In this document: piece by piece, positions 30,292 through 43,800 of the stretch
How the letters are laid out: every line of letters begins with the position of its first letter
Numbering within the stretch: position 1 is the stretch's first letter
Source of the DNA: Lomentospora prolificans
Taxonomy: Eukaryota > Ascomycota > Sordariomycetes > Microascales > Microascaceae
Direction: 5' to 3'
Assembly: GCA_029532625.1 (NCBI GenBank)
Contig: JARFXM010000005.1
Span: 930,001 to 994,000, forward strand
DNA length: 64,000 nt
The notes under the pieces: model-generated
What the model was told of the DNA's origin: nothing
Seen by the model: the letters and a program-made list of their open reading frames with translations, nothing else
Databases searched by the model: none
Made by a program: the position numbers and the translations under genes

Positions 30292-32194
30292 CTCTCGAGT
30301 CTTGCTTTCTTTTCCCTCACGCCTCACCTCAATTTCACGCGTCTGCCTGATACATGGGCACATTGACATACATGACACACCGCTTAAGTCGTGAGCTGTC
30401 TCGAACGACAAGGATAGGTCAAGTGAGAAAGACGAGAATATTCATGGCTTGTCGGCGGAGTCAGCTCGTTGTGGTGTCGAGTCTCCTGCGCAGTTTAAAG
30501 GGCAGTGGCACAAAGAGCTGTTGAGTCTTTTCCAATTCCGCGATGCTGTTTCCGCCAAAAACGGGTGGGGAATTCCTAGGCCAGCACGCTCCGCCCTGGG
30601 GACTTGCGTGATATTACTCAACCTCCTTATATCAAAGCCATCGACTTTTCCTAGCGGGGGGCGCATTCAGAATAAGCAAGCCGGAAGAGGCACGAGGGTG
30701 GTTGGTGAGGGGCCCTCAACCAATTGATGGAGCTAAACATTCAATGCGCTGAATATATAAGATATTTCCGGCTCCTTCTTATAGAAGACACCGATAAGTT
30801 GGTGTTATACGCCAAGATAAGACGATCCAAGAAGCACGCGAGACTGTTGTCGGTTTAGCCAATAGAGCATTTCTCAAAATGATACGAACTACTGCTCCAG
30901 GGCAGAAGCTGGTTGAGAGAATATGGACCTGCCGTTGACTCTGCAGTTCACTGCCGCTTCGAGAGATTCAGCTGGCGGCCTGAAAAGAAGATAGGGTAGG
31001 CAATAGGCTGAGCGGGTGTGCTGGCTGGGATCAAGGATGGACTTGAGGGGGAACAGGAATGTCAATAGATTCTTCTGTTGTGCAATTGAAATGATTGATC
31101 TAATTCAGCAAGCTAGTCCACCTCGCTGGCGTCGGTATTGCAGTTGCCTCTAGTGCTGCCAAATCCCGAGACCCTCGGTGACGTTTTATGGCGCTGTCCT
31201 TCGTGTTGGACGCCTCAACCCAACTTGACTTACACGCAGGAGTCGCAGAGCCCACGAATTTATGGTGCGCAGCAATTGAAAGCAGACTCTGCCTCGGCAC
31301 CGGCATCCCCAGAGCACACACAGCCAACCCCAGAAATCCGAAATCCGAGCGTCGTGTTGAACCCAGAAACGCGAACACCGCCCCTGAGGGCGAGGTCCAA
31401 CGGTCTGCAAAACTGGGCTCCACGGTAGTCTGACACTTGCAGGTTGACAGCCCATGAGCGCCACGTATAAATGCGCTGGTAAGTTGCAAGAATAATAATA
31501 GTCAAAGCTCACATGCGGAGGACAGCGTCGAAAATAACCGTACCACACAGACCGACAACAGCTCCGCACTTTGTATGCGTGGTTTAAGCCATTTCAATGT
31601 TTCCTTCTGTTGTGCATTTATTCCCCTGGTCAGTGGACCCGCTGCTGCATCTCTTTTTAGTCGATACAGGTTGAAGCAGCTGGCCTTGGGCGAAGAAGGT
31701 TGAACTCGCGTAACGCAGTGCCATCCGACACGTAGCACCTGCCTTCGCTCGACTCGGGTATCTCGAACTTCAAAGGACCATGGCTCGGCCTATACAGGAT
31801 CTTCCTTCTTGTCCCCCCTTCAGGTGATGTACGCCTCCACTGGCACGCCTACGCCTGGGTGCAGGGGAAAGAGTCATGTCACACTAGCCAGCGTTCGGGT
31901 CTTAGGGACAGACATGCCCGGATAGTGCGGTCTTTGCTTTGTTTGATTTTCTTCATTTGGCCGCCTTTTCTTGGTCATTCTATTTATTTATTTCGTCGAT
32001 AGTGTTTTGCTTTCCGACGTATTACTCGAGCTTCTCGACCGACCCCCTCCCCCTCTACCTCTCGCTCCTAGCTGGCAAGAAGGGCACCGACGGTTACAGA
32101 TTGCTGAGTGGACGTGGCCCTTCTATAGTAGGGTGTAGGTAGGGGCGGACGCAGCGGAATGAAGTCAGTTTTGCTTCATGATTGGTATGATGGC

Positions 32195-32216
32195 TTTTTT
32201 TTTTTTTTTTTTTTTT
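32195..32216. repeat. T22 homopolymer
   Basis: Uninterrupted run of T. Confidence 0.95.
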
Positions 32217-35200
32217 ATAGAAAGGCGGGGTACAGTACGGATCCATGGATATGATGGCACCTTCCCCGATCGCTCCGAGTTGAGGCATGTATAATAGCAT
32301 CTGCGCCTCTGAAAAAAAAGAACGTGTATTGGTCGATGTGAATAAGGGACGACGAGGCAAAGGGTGTGTGGTGCGCGGCGGGTTGGCCTGGGATTCGTAC
32401 ATCATGTGGTATTTACACCCTTCACACCGCTGCCCATCAATACCCGATCGGTGTCGCCAGAGGAATATTAACGCCTCAAAACGACTCCCTTTTTTACCTT
32501 GGCGCAGAGCTGGAACTCCAACCACGCCAACTGACGTTACTAATAAAGCACAGCACAAGAGAACGCATCATCGAGATCATTATGATCATCATCAGCTAGC
32601 GCGGGGGGCCTTATTGTTCACAAAAAAAGGAACCCGTCTATGCTTTCGCAGTAGTTTCTCAGCTCCCCTTACCCTCCTGAACACGGCGCATGCAAGCTCA
32701 CGCTAGCTCGCCAGGATCGTCCATCCGTGACCCTTGGCTGGCCCTTGAAGCCCCAAAGCTTAACTGTGGCATACGACTCGAACGGGTTGCTCGGATGCTC
32801 GAAAACGTGATGGTTCAAACAGCCAGGAAAAAACCTGACGATTCTACTACGTTTAGTCCGAATATGTGTTGCACGGATTAAACCAACAACTGGGCGTGGC
32901 ATAAAGGTGTTTCACGTGTTGATATCCACTTGCAAGTGAGACCTTGGGCATGTCCATGCGGTGCCTGGAGAAGAAGATGAGTATGCCGCGGTGTCCGGTC
33001 TCACCACCGAGTCCGGATTTCACTGAGGCGCCACATGCCCAACCTCGAGGTAGTCATCACATCATCGGAATCTCCAGGCGTACTAACACATGCGCTCTCA
33101 TGGTCTCCCCGGTAGAATGTGTGCATGTGTCACCACATTTGTCCTATTGTGCTTGCATCCCAGCTGAGAAGCAGCGCGGATGCGCAACGCAAGATTGACG
33201 CAGCTGGCGAGGGCTCGCACAAGTAGCACAAGCACATGTAATTTCGCGGCACCGGGTGGACCCAATCCCTTGGGAGAAACCCATCTCTCGCTAAGACACA
33301 CCTCAAAGAAATTGATCGCATGCAGTCTGTATTACGCCAGACTGGCACACATACATGTCATTCGGTCAGCCGAAACACTTGGTTGGTTCTGGGCATTTGT
33401 GTCGAAGCCAGAACCTACAGAGTCAGCCGCTACAGATTGGGGAAGCCCGTCTCCCTCAACACGCTACGGCACCTGCTGTCACTGCTCCCCGGGCCTTGGC
33501 ATTCTCGCTGGCTCGCAGCCGCACGATGCTGGAAGGATCACGATGCGGTAAAGGGCTATCAAACGGGGACATGGATTTTTTTCACATCGTTCTTTTATCG
33601 CTCGTCTCCAGCATGCATAGAGGGGTCTTCTTTTAGGTAATGGGAAATCCTTAGTGTGGATGCGCGATAGTCTCTCGAGGGTGCATTGGATCGACGCTTG
33701 TTCCCTTTGGTTTTTCTGCCACTTGCTGAAACTAGCGGGATTTTCTTTTATCCCTCGACTCTCCCTAGCTATCTTGCAAGGGAGCTAGGTGAGTTGTTCC
33801 TAGGACCTCACGATACCTTCGCCCTATCCAAGGCCGAAACCCCCAGGCGTGCCACACTTTGACGTACTCGCAAGCCATTTACTAGTGGAACCATCTCATG
33901 GAGCTCACGTTCTTTTACTCACTCCAGGACAACGCGCAGCCTACAAATGCTGTCTAACCCGAAGAATACTGGAGCACATCCATCACCTGAGCACACATGT
34001 TTCAGACCTAGATAATGATATCATCTCACTGCTATTCGCTTATCTGAGCTTCGTTCCCTCTGACGAACAATTTTGGGTCTCAAAATTATCTTGTGTCTTC
34101 GGCTTGCGCAAGCTAAAGTGCTACCCACTATCTAGATGGTCCAAAATAGCTTGGGCAGCTGCCTCTCGTGGGCAAAAGGAATCATTGGAACACTGGTTAT
34201 GGTCGCATTGTCCCGCACCGCTCAGGTACACAAGGTTACCCTACTTACCCTACTGCAGATGACCCCCTCCTATCAACATAAGCAGGACCCAAATTCAGCG
34301 CAGCCGCTAGAAGAGAGGAGCACGCAGAGGCGGCCATAGAAACGGAGAAAAAGGGAGGAAAAGACAAAAAGTAAGAAAGTCTGCCGGGAGCTTGGCCCCA
34401 TAATTCAATCGATCGATTAGTCAATTCACACACCCCTTGTTGTTGATCAAGACCCCCTTGTCCAGACGGGATTACGAGACCCGCAGTTTTTCCCGATATT
34501 TGCCTTTATCCACACACCCCCTTGCGCAGCTGTTCCTTTTACCATCCCCCCACCTTCCCATTCCCATTATCATGGGATGGAGGGCAGGATGCACCTGCTC
34601 CTTTCTCTTCTTGCAGCCAACCCCCATCTTGGCCCTTTGGGCCCCCTCCTCGAGCGAGGATGAAAGCCATTAATACGACTTCCTGAAGCAGCAGGTTCTG
34701 GGGCCCAGATATACCCTCTGCTCTGATTCCATGCAGGCGTGACCAATAGTGCCACGCGGCCCAGGTTAGCGACCCCTTCTGGCATCGGCCGACCCAAAAT
34801 CAATGCGATGAGGCCAACGCCTAGCTACGAAGGTGTCATCGACCATGTCGAGTTCGAGGAGAAAGGCTTCGAACGACGAGATCGCCAAGTAAAGCCAAGC
34901 CGTAGAGCCATTGGAATATACCCTCGCAATAGAAGGAACCTCTAGTTGCCTGATCATTTTCAGGCATTTTTACCCTCCGCCCCTCCATTGCTTCCTTGGC
35001 AAACGTGGGCCCTTCTTCAACGACTTGGATATTCTTCTCCTGCAGCACGCATGGAACTTTGAGCCAAGAGATTTAGAGGCCGGTCGCCCATGGTAGGGAA
35101 AGCGCTTCCCTTCGCTCACCGAGACACCATTATGCCTATTCCAGTAGCGGTGGATTCCTGTCCCTTGCTGTAGTGTGGTTGTAGGTCAAGGCTAGGGCCA

Positions 35201-36649
35201 AGCCGTAAGAAACGCCGGAGGTCCCACCTAAGGCGACAATGTTAACCCCTCCGATGGAGCGGGCGCCCAGCGGAATTCAACGAGTGTTGAACGTTCTGGA
35301 TTTACATTTCGGAGTGGCGGCGACAGAGTGGAATAGATCCCTGGGATTTTATTCGCTCTCACCTCATCCTACAGATAGGCCGTCATAGAGGGCTCGGAGT
35401 AGGTTGGAGCGGAGGGGAGGAATGCCAGCGAGCGTCATGGCTGGGTATTGTAAGGAATATTACCAAGCAAGCATCATAGCGTTGCGCAGCTACATGAATA
35501 GGCGAGGGATTATATTTAGCCAGCCGTTTCCCGCGACCACCCAGCAGGCTAGACCCCCTCCTTATCATAAGCGATGCACGATATCAATACGCCGTTGCCT
35601 TGGCGTATACGAGGGCTGGGATTCGTTCGGTGTCCGATTGCAGACTTGTTTTCAGGCAAGAATGGCTGGAAGCATAGTAGCCAGATTTTATTTCTGCCCT
35701 CTGCTCCTTTGGAAATATGACAATGTGTGTGTGCTGGCCACAGCGTGTAATTGCTAGTGTTATGGGTTGAGGAACCAAGAACCAATTGCCTGGCCATGGA
35801 CAACACCCAATTGCACCGCCCCCGCTGCACACCTTGCTAATGCCCTGCCGTTTTAGCTGGCCCCGAGGTTTCCGGACATGGATAAAAGATGTTGTTCCTC
35901 TTTCCAGATTGAGAATCCGGCCGTGGTGGAAGAATTGTCGAAACTAGCAGGCAGAGCGATGCAAACTTGGGCTTGTCCTATTGCTTTCGTCGTATTGTTC
36001 CGTGCCAGCCCCTCGTTTCCTGCGCCACATGCGTGCCGTCTTACGAAAATGCTAACCTCCCTTCGGATGAACATCCTCTCGTTTCCCCATCCTTCGTTCA
36101 ATTTACTTGGCAATCCAATGGGAAGGAACCGGGGTGTGCAGTGAACCAACAGAACAAGTCCCAGCGCGACGGTTTCTGTGACCAAAGCGGCATAAATCTG
36201 GTAAATCTACGGCGGTTTAGCCTCGTACCAACGTCATTTTGCGATGATCCGATGAACAATTCTGTTCTTCAAACATGGTGTCTCTTCTAGCGCGGCGGCA
36301 AAGTGGGATCTAGATTGTAATCGGATTTGCGCATATTATCTAAATGGCGTTACGATTCATCACGCCCCTGGAGCGATCAGAACCTAGAACATTCGGCAGG
36401 TTATGTGTTGACATACAATCACACAACGATACGAAGGGATTTACAGCTTTCTGAGCTCGTAATTGTCGCTGCTCATCACATCAGACTGATGGCGCAACAG
36501 TGCTGATCGGAACCAAATAGCTCAAACACAAATACACAAAGACAGACGTCATTTGTTTTCTTTTGATGTCAAAGTGTGCAATTGCTGAGCATGGGTTTCC
36601 ACGTCTTCGGACGCAAATCAATTCCAAGACACTCAAATCGTAAAAAAAG

Positions 36650-36673
36650 CAAAAAAAAAAAAAAAAAAAAAAA
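36650..36673. repeat. A24 homopolymer
   Basis: Uninterrupted run of A. Confidence 0.95.
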
Positions 36674-38639
36674 TCCGGTGTACCTGATACTAATCCGAAC
36701 CGGACCATAATTCTAGTCTCGTCGCCTTGATGTCCAAGGTACTTCAAGATCGATTGACAGCAGCGTCGGGTCCGCGCTCCGTTCCGATGTTGTCTCTAAT
36801 CTCTAATGTCCCGCCGTGAAACATGGGCTTCGACCGGTCATCTGGCGAAATCTCGTTGCTCCGATAGCAGAACCCTCGCAATTAAACGCCGAACGGCTAG
36901 CACCACACACCTCGCACTCACAAGTCCGCCGGCATCGCTATCGAAAAAGACGCCAATGACTCACCGATCTACGGAATCTCCACTTTCCCTCTGCCCTACC
37001 ATGACCTGATGGACTCCGAGGAGTGAGTCGATGGACATTACTGATACAAAGCCCTGCCATCGCCCCTAGTCCGAGAAGAAAGATTTTAGTGATGCAGGAG
37101 GAAAGAACCCTCTGGCGGTAGTGGCTTCCGCTTCTTCCCGTTATCCACAATTACCCACTTTTCGACTCGGGAAAGAGCAAAATAGGAAGAAGAAGGAAAA
37201 AAAAAATCGAAAAAGAAAAAGGATGACGACTTGAGGACCCAGTGACCCTATGGACGCCCCTCTCCTTCCCTCGCCCTTGTTCTTATCCTTGGCCGGTGGG
37301 TCGTCAGTGTTAAAGTTTTTCGGTATTATGCGTTTCTCGACTGAGAAAACAAGAAAACCCCCACTTTGGCTCCAGCAGGCTGGAAATAAAACAGGGGACA
37401 ATTGGACCTGGCTTTCGAACAATGGACCTGCTTGGCAGAAACCTGTCAGTAACGTACCATCACTCGCGGATTGACGACAGCTGCAAAGGACGGGCGCCTC
37501 AGGGAGCATGCTTGGGGCAGGCCCGGTGTGCAGCTAACGATGTACAAGCAAAAGTACGAAGTAGAAACATCAAAGTTCACAGCAGACGCCACGTGTGGGC
37601 TCTGGTGGCTCACCATTTCGATCCGAATCAAACTGGCCGTCGTCATTGTACGAAAGTATTCAGCGCAAAATGATTGAAAGGGGCTTGCTTCCTACTCCAC
37701 TCAATGCGCGTCCTTTCCATCACTGAAACGTCTGAATCCAAAGCCTTCCAGGTTCGAAAGTGTCCGAAAATCCCGCCTGCTTAAAGGAGGTGATTGTGTC
37801 TAGTTGCCCAGTCGCCTCATCTGACTTGAATGGTTTCCGGCCCCACCGCTGTTCCTCAACCAGCTACGAAGTAATATGACCCAATGAATTGAACTAGGCG
37901 CTGCCAGCTGTGGCCTCGTACCAGAGTCGTATCCAAGTGGGCTCCATAGATTTACCGGCTTTATGGTGGAAGTCAGCCACTTGTCCTATCTTTTTCTTAA
38001 TTCACATCCCTGGTGTCCCAAGGGCCAGGCGGTTTTCCATTGTTATACACACCCCCTGTGCTGTGCAGCCCATCAATGGATCGATGCGATGAGAGCATGA
38101 CGACTGCATTGAAGCCCCTTGGTGTTCCTTCTCAATGGCAACCTGCGAGTCACAAAGCAAGAACTCCATTCTCTTAACGGCTTTTTCTCTCCCAGGAAGG
38201 GTAGAACCATCCCATTCGTCGTCGATTACTCTGGCCTCCCCGGTATCCTCTTCCTAACATTGTTTGATTCGTTCGCACTCAGCTCCGACTCGAGCAAAGC
38301 CAAATGGCGCGTACGTTGACCTCCTTTGTAAACTTCCAAGTATTACAAGCCTCACTACAAACCACACGGGGGTTGACGAGATAGAGAGTGCCTTGAAAGC
38401 GAACCCCTTCGCCCCCCCACCTCAGTGTTGCTTCGTTGGCTCCATCTTCGAAGGACCATCAGCCCTATCTTTCTGATAAATAGTTCGCTTTTTCGTATGA
38501 CATCTCCAAGACGGCCGTTTACGCGCAAGTGATGTTTCTCTAATCGGAGGATTAGCTGTCCGCCCTCTTCTCAACAAAAGAAGAACAGCCTCAGGAGAGT
38601 CTAGGTTGCTTCCCTTCCCAGCCTGGCATTCTCTGAGTT

Positions 38640-38652
38640 GGGGGGGGGGGGG
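38640..38652. repeat. G13 homopolymer
   Basis: Uninterrupted run of G; its length is uncertain given homopolymer problems elsewhere in the window. Confidence 0.85.
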
Positions 38653-39737
38653 CCTTAACTATCGAGAAAGGGAAAATGAAATTCTGGCCTATGAAAATGT
38701 AGGAAAATGTCCTACCGAAACTATGCCCAACCTCTTCAATCGCCTCACTGACACAGTCATTATCTATTATGCGCCATTAGCGGCCCCCCAATTAAACTGA
38801 GCCTGTTCACGCAAAGCAAGAATTCGACAATTAATTGACGACGTTACTAAGAGCAGGGGGGGTTTCCCAGCGATACCCATGGGGGCCACAGGCGTTCATG
38901 AGCGTGCAAGCGCCAGCCACATCGGCAAGAAGCCAGCGAGGGTAGACGGCTTGTGATAGATAATGCTGGCGACTGATCCCGAAACATTCCACCTTGAGAA
39001 TTTCTGGGTCCGGTTTTTTCAGTTTTATTCTTGGGTCTCCGAGCTATTACCTCCAGTAGACAAAGTTTGTAACAGCCCATTGGATCCGTTTCCTTCAGGC
39101 ACGCCCTCGCCCTGCCCTGAAACTTTTTTCCCGCCCCAGAAACACGCCTACCTAACATGGCACTAGCCTCGGTGCATAGAAGGCTTAGAGAAAAAAAAAA
39201 AAAAGGACAAGTCCCTAATCTCGTTAGCTAGCCAGCCAGTTCAAGGATCCCTGTGGGTCCGGGAAGGGAAGAGTGCCACTAGAAAATTTTCGCTAGAACG
39301 AAGAGTTAGGAAAGGGCGGTAAGGTGTTTAAGGCGTCATTCTCGCGGCAATGATACGAACGCCCGATGAGAGTCGGCTATCAATGCTCCGCGGCTTTCGG
39401 GGGTATCGGCTCTCACACTCCGGCACCCGACGTGCTACGTTCCGTTCAGCGCACCACGGACCTGCCGCAAATCGATTCTTCATGTCGCTCGCTCTTTTGA
39501 ACGAAAGAGGAAATCCATGGCGCGAGATTTCGATCTCTCGTTTTGTCTTATATCTCTGAAGGACATATTTGTTCTCAGAAAATGGCGTAAGATGAACAAA
39601 CATGCTTAATTCACTACTACAGGTCCCCGTTCTTGACTATGTACAATACTATCATGCACGTACATGTGATAGATAATCAACTGCCGCTCCCACAAGAATG
39701 GGTCCCACTTTTAGCGCCACTTCTGCTCCCATTTTAA

Positions 39738-42333
39738 TCAAGCCACCAGGTCGGTCGGACGACTCCAAGTCCGGATGTGACCTAGTTCAAGAGGATGTCA
39801 GATACCAAGAGTCGTTTACTCGGGCATTATTGTCTTTTGCACTCGGCAACTCGGAGAGGGAAGAGATTATCGGTAATGTCCTGCTACTCACCCGACTTGC
39901 AGCTCGTGATGATTGAGTCTTCCGTAAACTCCAACCATGCAATTGGGTGTGTGTCAACCACTTTGGTCTAGAAATCGCGTGTTTCAGTTGTTAGTACGCG
40001 GCGAATTTCTTTCTGGAAATGGCAAAGAAGATGCCTGACGCGGAAGCCATACCGAAACTGGAGGGAGCATCGCGGTCCGAGATCGCGGCTCGACCGGATG
40101 GCTGATGCTCTCGCCTGCCTCCTCTTCCTTTATCACCGACGCGTTGGAGTCTGCCCGTATCCGGTTGGATGACTTAGTGTTGGTTGTTTGTAGAGGACTA
40201 GTAAGCTTTGAGGAGATCGAGGCTCGGTGTAGTACAGAGATCTATCAAGGCTAGTGTTAGTTCGAATGCCGTAAGATGGGTTCCTGGGACACTCACAGCT
40301 TTCGGCCGATGGATCATGCCAACGTTGAAATCCCAAAGACACAATCTACAGTCTTCACCAACACTTCCAAACCTGTAGTTCCTGTCGTCGCATCTCCAGG
40401 GATCGAATGCCACAGCAGTTACCCACGATTGGTGTCCCTGGCATCGGGCGACGATGGCGGACTCGGCGACGGACCAAATCGAGATGAGATCATCTTGTCC
40501 GCCGGTAAGGACGTACTTACCATCCGGTGACCAGCACACGCACGTCAGGCCGCCGTAGTATGAGTAAAAGAGGTCAAGTAGGCTATGGAAAAGGTGATTA
40601 GCGTCATTAGTGGAAAAATTTCGTAGCCGGGAGTAGGTCACATACGTCTCCTTCAAGTAGTCAATGATTCGAAGCGTTCCGTCCTCGGAGACCACAGCCA
40701 AGTGGCGGTTATCTGGAGAGAAGGCATATGAGTTGATTCTCTGGTTGGATATCTTCCACAAAGCGACTGGATTTGTCTTTTGGTTCTTGGAGTAGACCGA
40801 TTTTTTCACATCGATTTGTTTCGTATAATTGACCCGCGCGCTATTGGGTTCGGGAGCAACCTCGCCGCTCGAAGCTGCGCTCTCCTCGCTAGGGTTAAAA
40901 GCCGCATCCTCTTTTTCTTTGTCATAGACTATGAGTGTGCCGTCCATGTGAGCAGCAAGGAATAGATTTTCGGAGCCCGGAATCCATTTGATCTCGGAGA
41001 CGGGAGTTGTGTTGATGATGCCCTACGTTATTGTAAGCCTTGTTCTCGCTCAATGAGATGCGTTCCCTGCAATCTTACGTTCTTATTCAACCGAGTATAC
41101 CGCTGAGATACTGGCTCCCACCATATTATATCACCCGTTGAGAATCCCATGATGACATCTAGGTGGTTCGATGCCTTGGTGACATGATTAACGTCGTGGC
41201 AGAGGCAATGAGCCTTTGTGAAGAGAATCTTGGTAAGATATTCGTTCTGGATGGGGAGGATTAGCAATTATACATTCATCATTACCACGGGATTCGGTAT
41301 GAACGATATGCAGAGTTCCATAGGACGGAAGCGACGCGTACCTTGGTAGGAGATGCCAAGTCTAGCCATTGGAAGGACCGGCTGACATTAGCAAAGGCAA
41401 ACATGCCGTCCGAGGGCCGATCTTGCAACTTTTTTGAGAGCATATCGTTTCCAATGACTCGAGAAATGAACGAAGAGTTGCTCTTGGTCATATTGTTCTT
41501 AGGCTTTCTCTTCTTGTTCGCGTCTTTGGGGTTGTTTGCACCAGGTGCGAGAAGCGCATTACCCTCTCCGAACGCGGGGGTGCTAGAGCCCAGGGTCACT
41601 GTGGTGGGGGGAGCGTCGCTGGTGGATGTCCCCCGGCCCTCATCGCTGCTGAGTGCGCCCAGCTCGTTTGAGTATCGGCTCTCGTTGGGATGTTCCTGAA
41701 TACTTTCGGGAGCGCCATTGAGGGAAAGTGTCGTGTGGGACGAGCCAAGAAAGAACCGTGGCGCATGGCGCACGTCGAGGTTCACAAGAGTCGCCTTGCA
41801 ACCAGATGTCGCGGGCTGGGGGGTAGTCGCCAAAGGGTTCGGGTTCGCATTTGGGATCTCGGAAGGATGTGGAGGAGGAGTGGCCAGAAGGAGATCTTCC
41901 TTGAGGACGTAGGTACCTTTAAAGATCCGTCATTAGACTGCGGATTCCGGGAGCGGCAACGCGACGGACCACCGGGAATGAAGATGGTATTCAAGGGTGG
42001 GAAAGCTTACCTTCTCCTACCAGGAACTGGTATTCGGGGCCGGTAGGGTTCGAAAGGAGGTTGTTGGTCTCAATCACTGGAGCAAGACCAGTGTTGATGA
42101 GGCCATAACTGGCTTGGGAGGGGTATCGAGGGGGCGGCGGGAGAACACTACAGACCGCAGAGTTAAGCAGCGATTAGCTCTGACACTATTTTCATGAGAT
42201 GAAGCTGGATACTGCAGGACCCAAAGACATCTGGGGGACTGGGGTGGATGGTAGGCAGTGGTAGCATGTGTCGCATGCCCAGGTAGGGGCTGGTGGTGGG
42301 CATTCCCGGGTCAAGTAAAATCACCTACAACAT
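39738..42333 (-). CDS. creC: CreC-like WD40 protein (deubiquitinase partner)
   Basis: WD-repeat partner that activates the CreB deubiquitinase in carbon catabolite repression (UAF1/WDR20-like role). Nine exons: 42329-42333, 42011-42147, 41342-41916, 41079-41246, 40646-41022, 40297-40582, 40053-40241, 39892-39967, 39738-39781. They total 618 aa. Exon 1 is only ATGTT, followed by a 181-nt GTAGGT intron, giving MFVLPPPPRY, the start I recall for CreC proteins. Conserved blocks follow: FQWLDLASPTK-NEYLTKILFTKAHC, GIINTTPVSEIKWIPG, the WD repeats NSYAFSPDNRHLAVVSEDGTL and YGGLTCVCWSPDGKYVLTGG, QGHQSWVTAVAFDPW, and the C-terminal HPVEPRSRTAMLPPVS-TKVVDTHPIAWLEFTEDSIITSCK-SGHIRTWSRP. Every intron is GT-AG and every join keeps frame. 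A Ser/Asn/Lys-rich insert lies between residues about 110 and 200. It lies 11 kb from the CreD-like gene on the same strand. Confidence 0.92.
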
Positions 42334-43800
42334 GGCGACGATCTGTCCTTGCTATCCACCTTCTAAACTTTGCATGTGATATGTTCGGTATTGTCTTACC
42401 CCGAGCGATAGTTCCGCACTCGAGGCGTGAAATCAGCGATCGGAAGAGGTTGCGGTCGCGGTTACTGTACGGGGTCGCAGCAACCGGTCGGGAATAGCGG
42501 AGCGCGTCACCGACTGTCTAGGGTTGGGTCCTAGGGCCGCTTCTATTGTCGCGATAGGGAAAAACACAAATATTACGATTACTGCTCTTGGGAGATAAAA
42601 AAATCCAGTGTTTAGGAGGTTGAAAGTGGGAAGCGGTCGAAGAATCAAGCAGAGTTGATGTTCCCGGTTGTCGTCGCCGTTGGCGTCAATTGCCAGCTGG
42701 GGTTAAAGGGCGGGGCAACAGGGACCAGCGCAGGGACCGGTTAATAATGGATCGATCCTATAAGCCAGCTTGAGAGACACTCCCGTCATTGTTACTTGGC
42801 ATTCCTTTTCGATTGCTTGCATTATTTCTTCCTCGGGGGACAGTACAATGAGATTAGCCATCTCGATGCCCCATCGAATCCGGATTGACTTCAGTGATGA
42901 CTTGAGCAGCGTGGTGCAGCTCCGAGCATCAATGATCCACCTACAGACCTGCAGTGCCAGCAGCGCTAAGTGGCCTTTCAATCTCCTCTGCCGCTTTTCC
43001 CCAGTCCCCAATCTCAGCGGCTTCGAGCTACGACCACATCAAGCAACACATGTACAACATGGCACCAGAAGACTTGGTTGATGAATATATGTAGCCATAG
43101 TGAACAGATTTTTGACCAGCGGCAACACTGCTATGGCGACTAAAGCAAGCATGACACTAGCGTACTGGTATTCTCACCCCTTGATTTGACAGGTGTCGTC
43201 AAGCGTAGGTCTGCAAGAATTTTGATGGCGGCCGAGGACAAACGTACATCAGTCCATATCCGGGGTTGCCCGGATCAATGGTACTCCAGAGGCCTTTCAT
43301 TGATGGAGGTTGGGTTGGGGCCTTGAGCTCCCCACGTTGTTAACGTTGGAGTTACCAGTGGTTGGTCAAAGCTAGGCTTGGTGTACATGGTACCGAGAGA
43401 CCGGAGAAAGCCCAGTGTAGATCACTCGTAGCTGTGCCCAAGACCCCGTACCGGTTACATGCGCTGTCAACCACCTTATGGTGCATCCCATCAATCTACT
43501 TCCTTCTAAATTCAGACTCAGGTGGCTTCATGACCCACTGCAATTGCTTCTATCTCATTCCCCGGAGCCAGCTCAGCTCACACGTTATCGACCTCTTCCC
43601 ACGATCCCACGATCCCACGATTCTGCGGCATTACATGACGACCTTCAAATTGCAGTCGGCCTCTTGAACGATACCTTGGACCAGCAGATACTTCCCAGAC
43701 GCTGGCTCTTTACCCCCCTCTGTGGCTCTCGAGGGAGGTTTCATCGCTAGACCTGCAATCCTGAACAAAACACAAAAAAAAAAAAAAAAAAAAGGCCGCC
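42334..43800. other. Divergent intergenic region creC / gem1
   Basis: About 1.5 kb, no gene supported. A CCAGCTGG motif is at 42693-42700, about 360 bp upstream of creC. An A20 run at 43774-43793 ends 7 bp before the gem1 start codon. Confidence 0.5.
43774..43793. repeat. A20 homopolymer in the gem1 leader
   Basis: Run of 20 A ending seven bases before the ATG. Confidence 0.9.

Larger units (their letters stand above)
28737..39737. other. 11-kb gene-poor interval
   Basis: I find no supportable protein gene, tRNA or snoRNA here. The longest open frames are under 140 codons apart from 28644-29477 minus (277 codons). That one overlaps creD exon 1 in its first part and is Pro/Thr/His-biased without conserved motifs. 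Several open frames lack ATG starts (for example 33849-34262 plus begins with GTG). The interval has homopolymer runs: A-rich 30224-30291, T22 at 32195-32216, A24 at 36650-36673, G13 at 38640-38652, A14 at 39191-39204. Upstream of creD, a GCCAGC-rich patch with GCCAGCTGGC at 29621-29630 may be promoter DNA. Confidence 0.55.

Noticed and set aside
33849..34262. 137-codon plus-strand frame in the gene-poor interval
   Set aside because: Begins with GTG, has no internal motif, and no splice partners; treated as chance.
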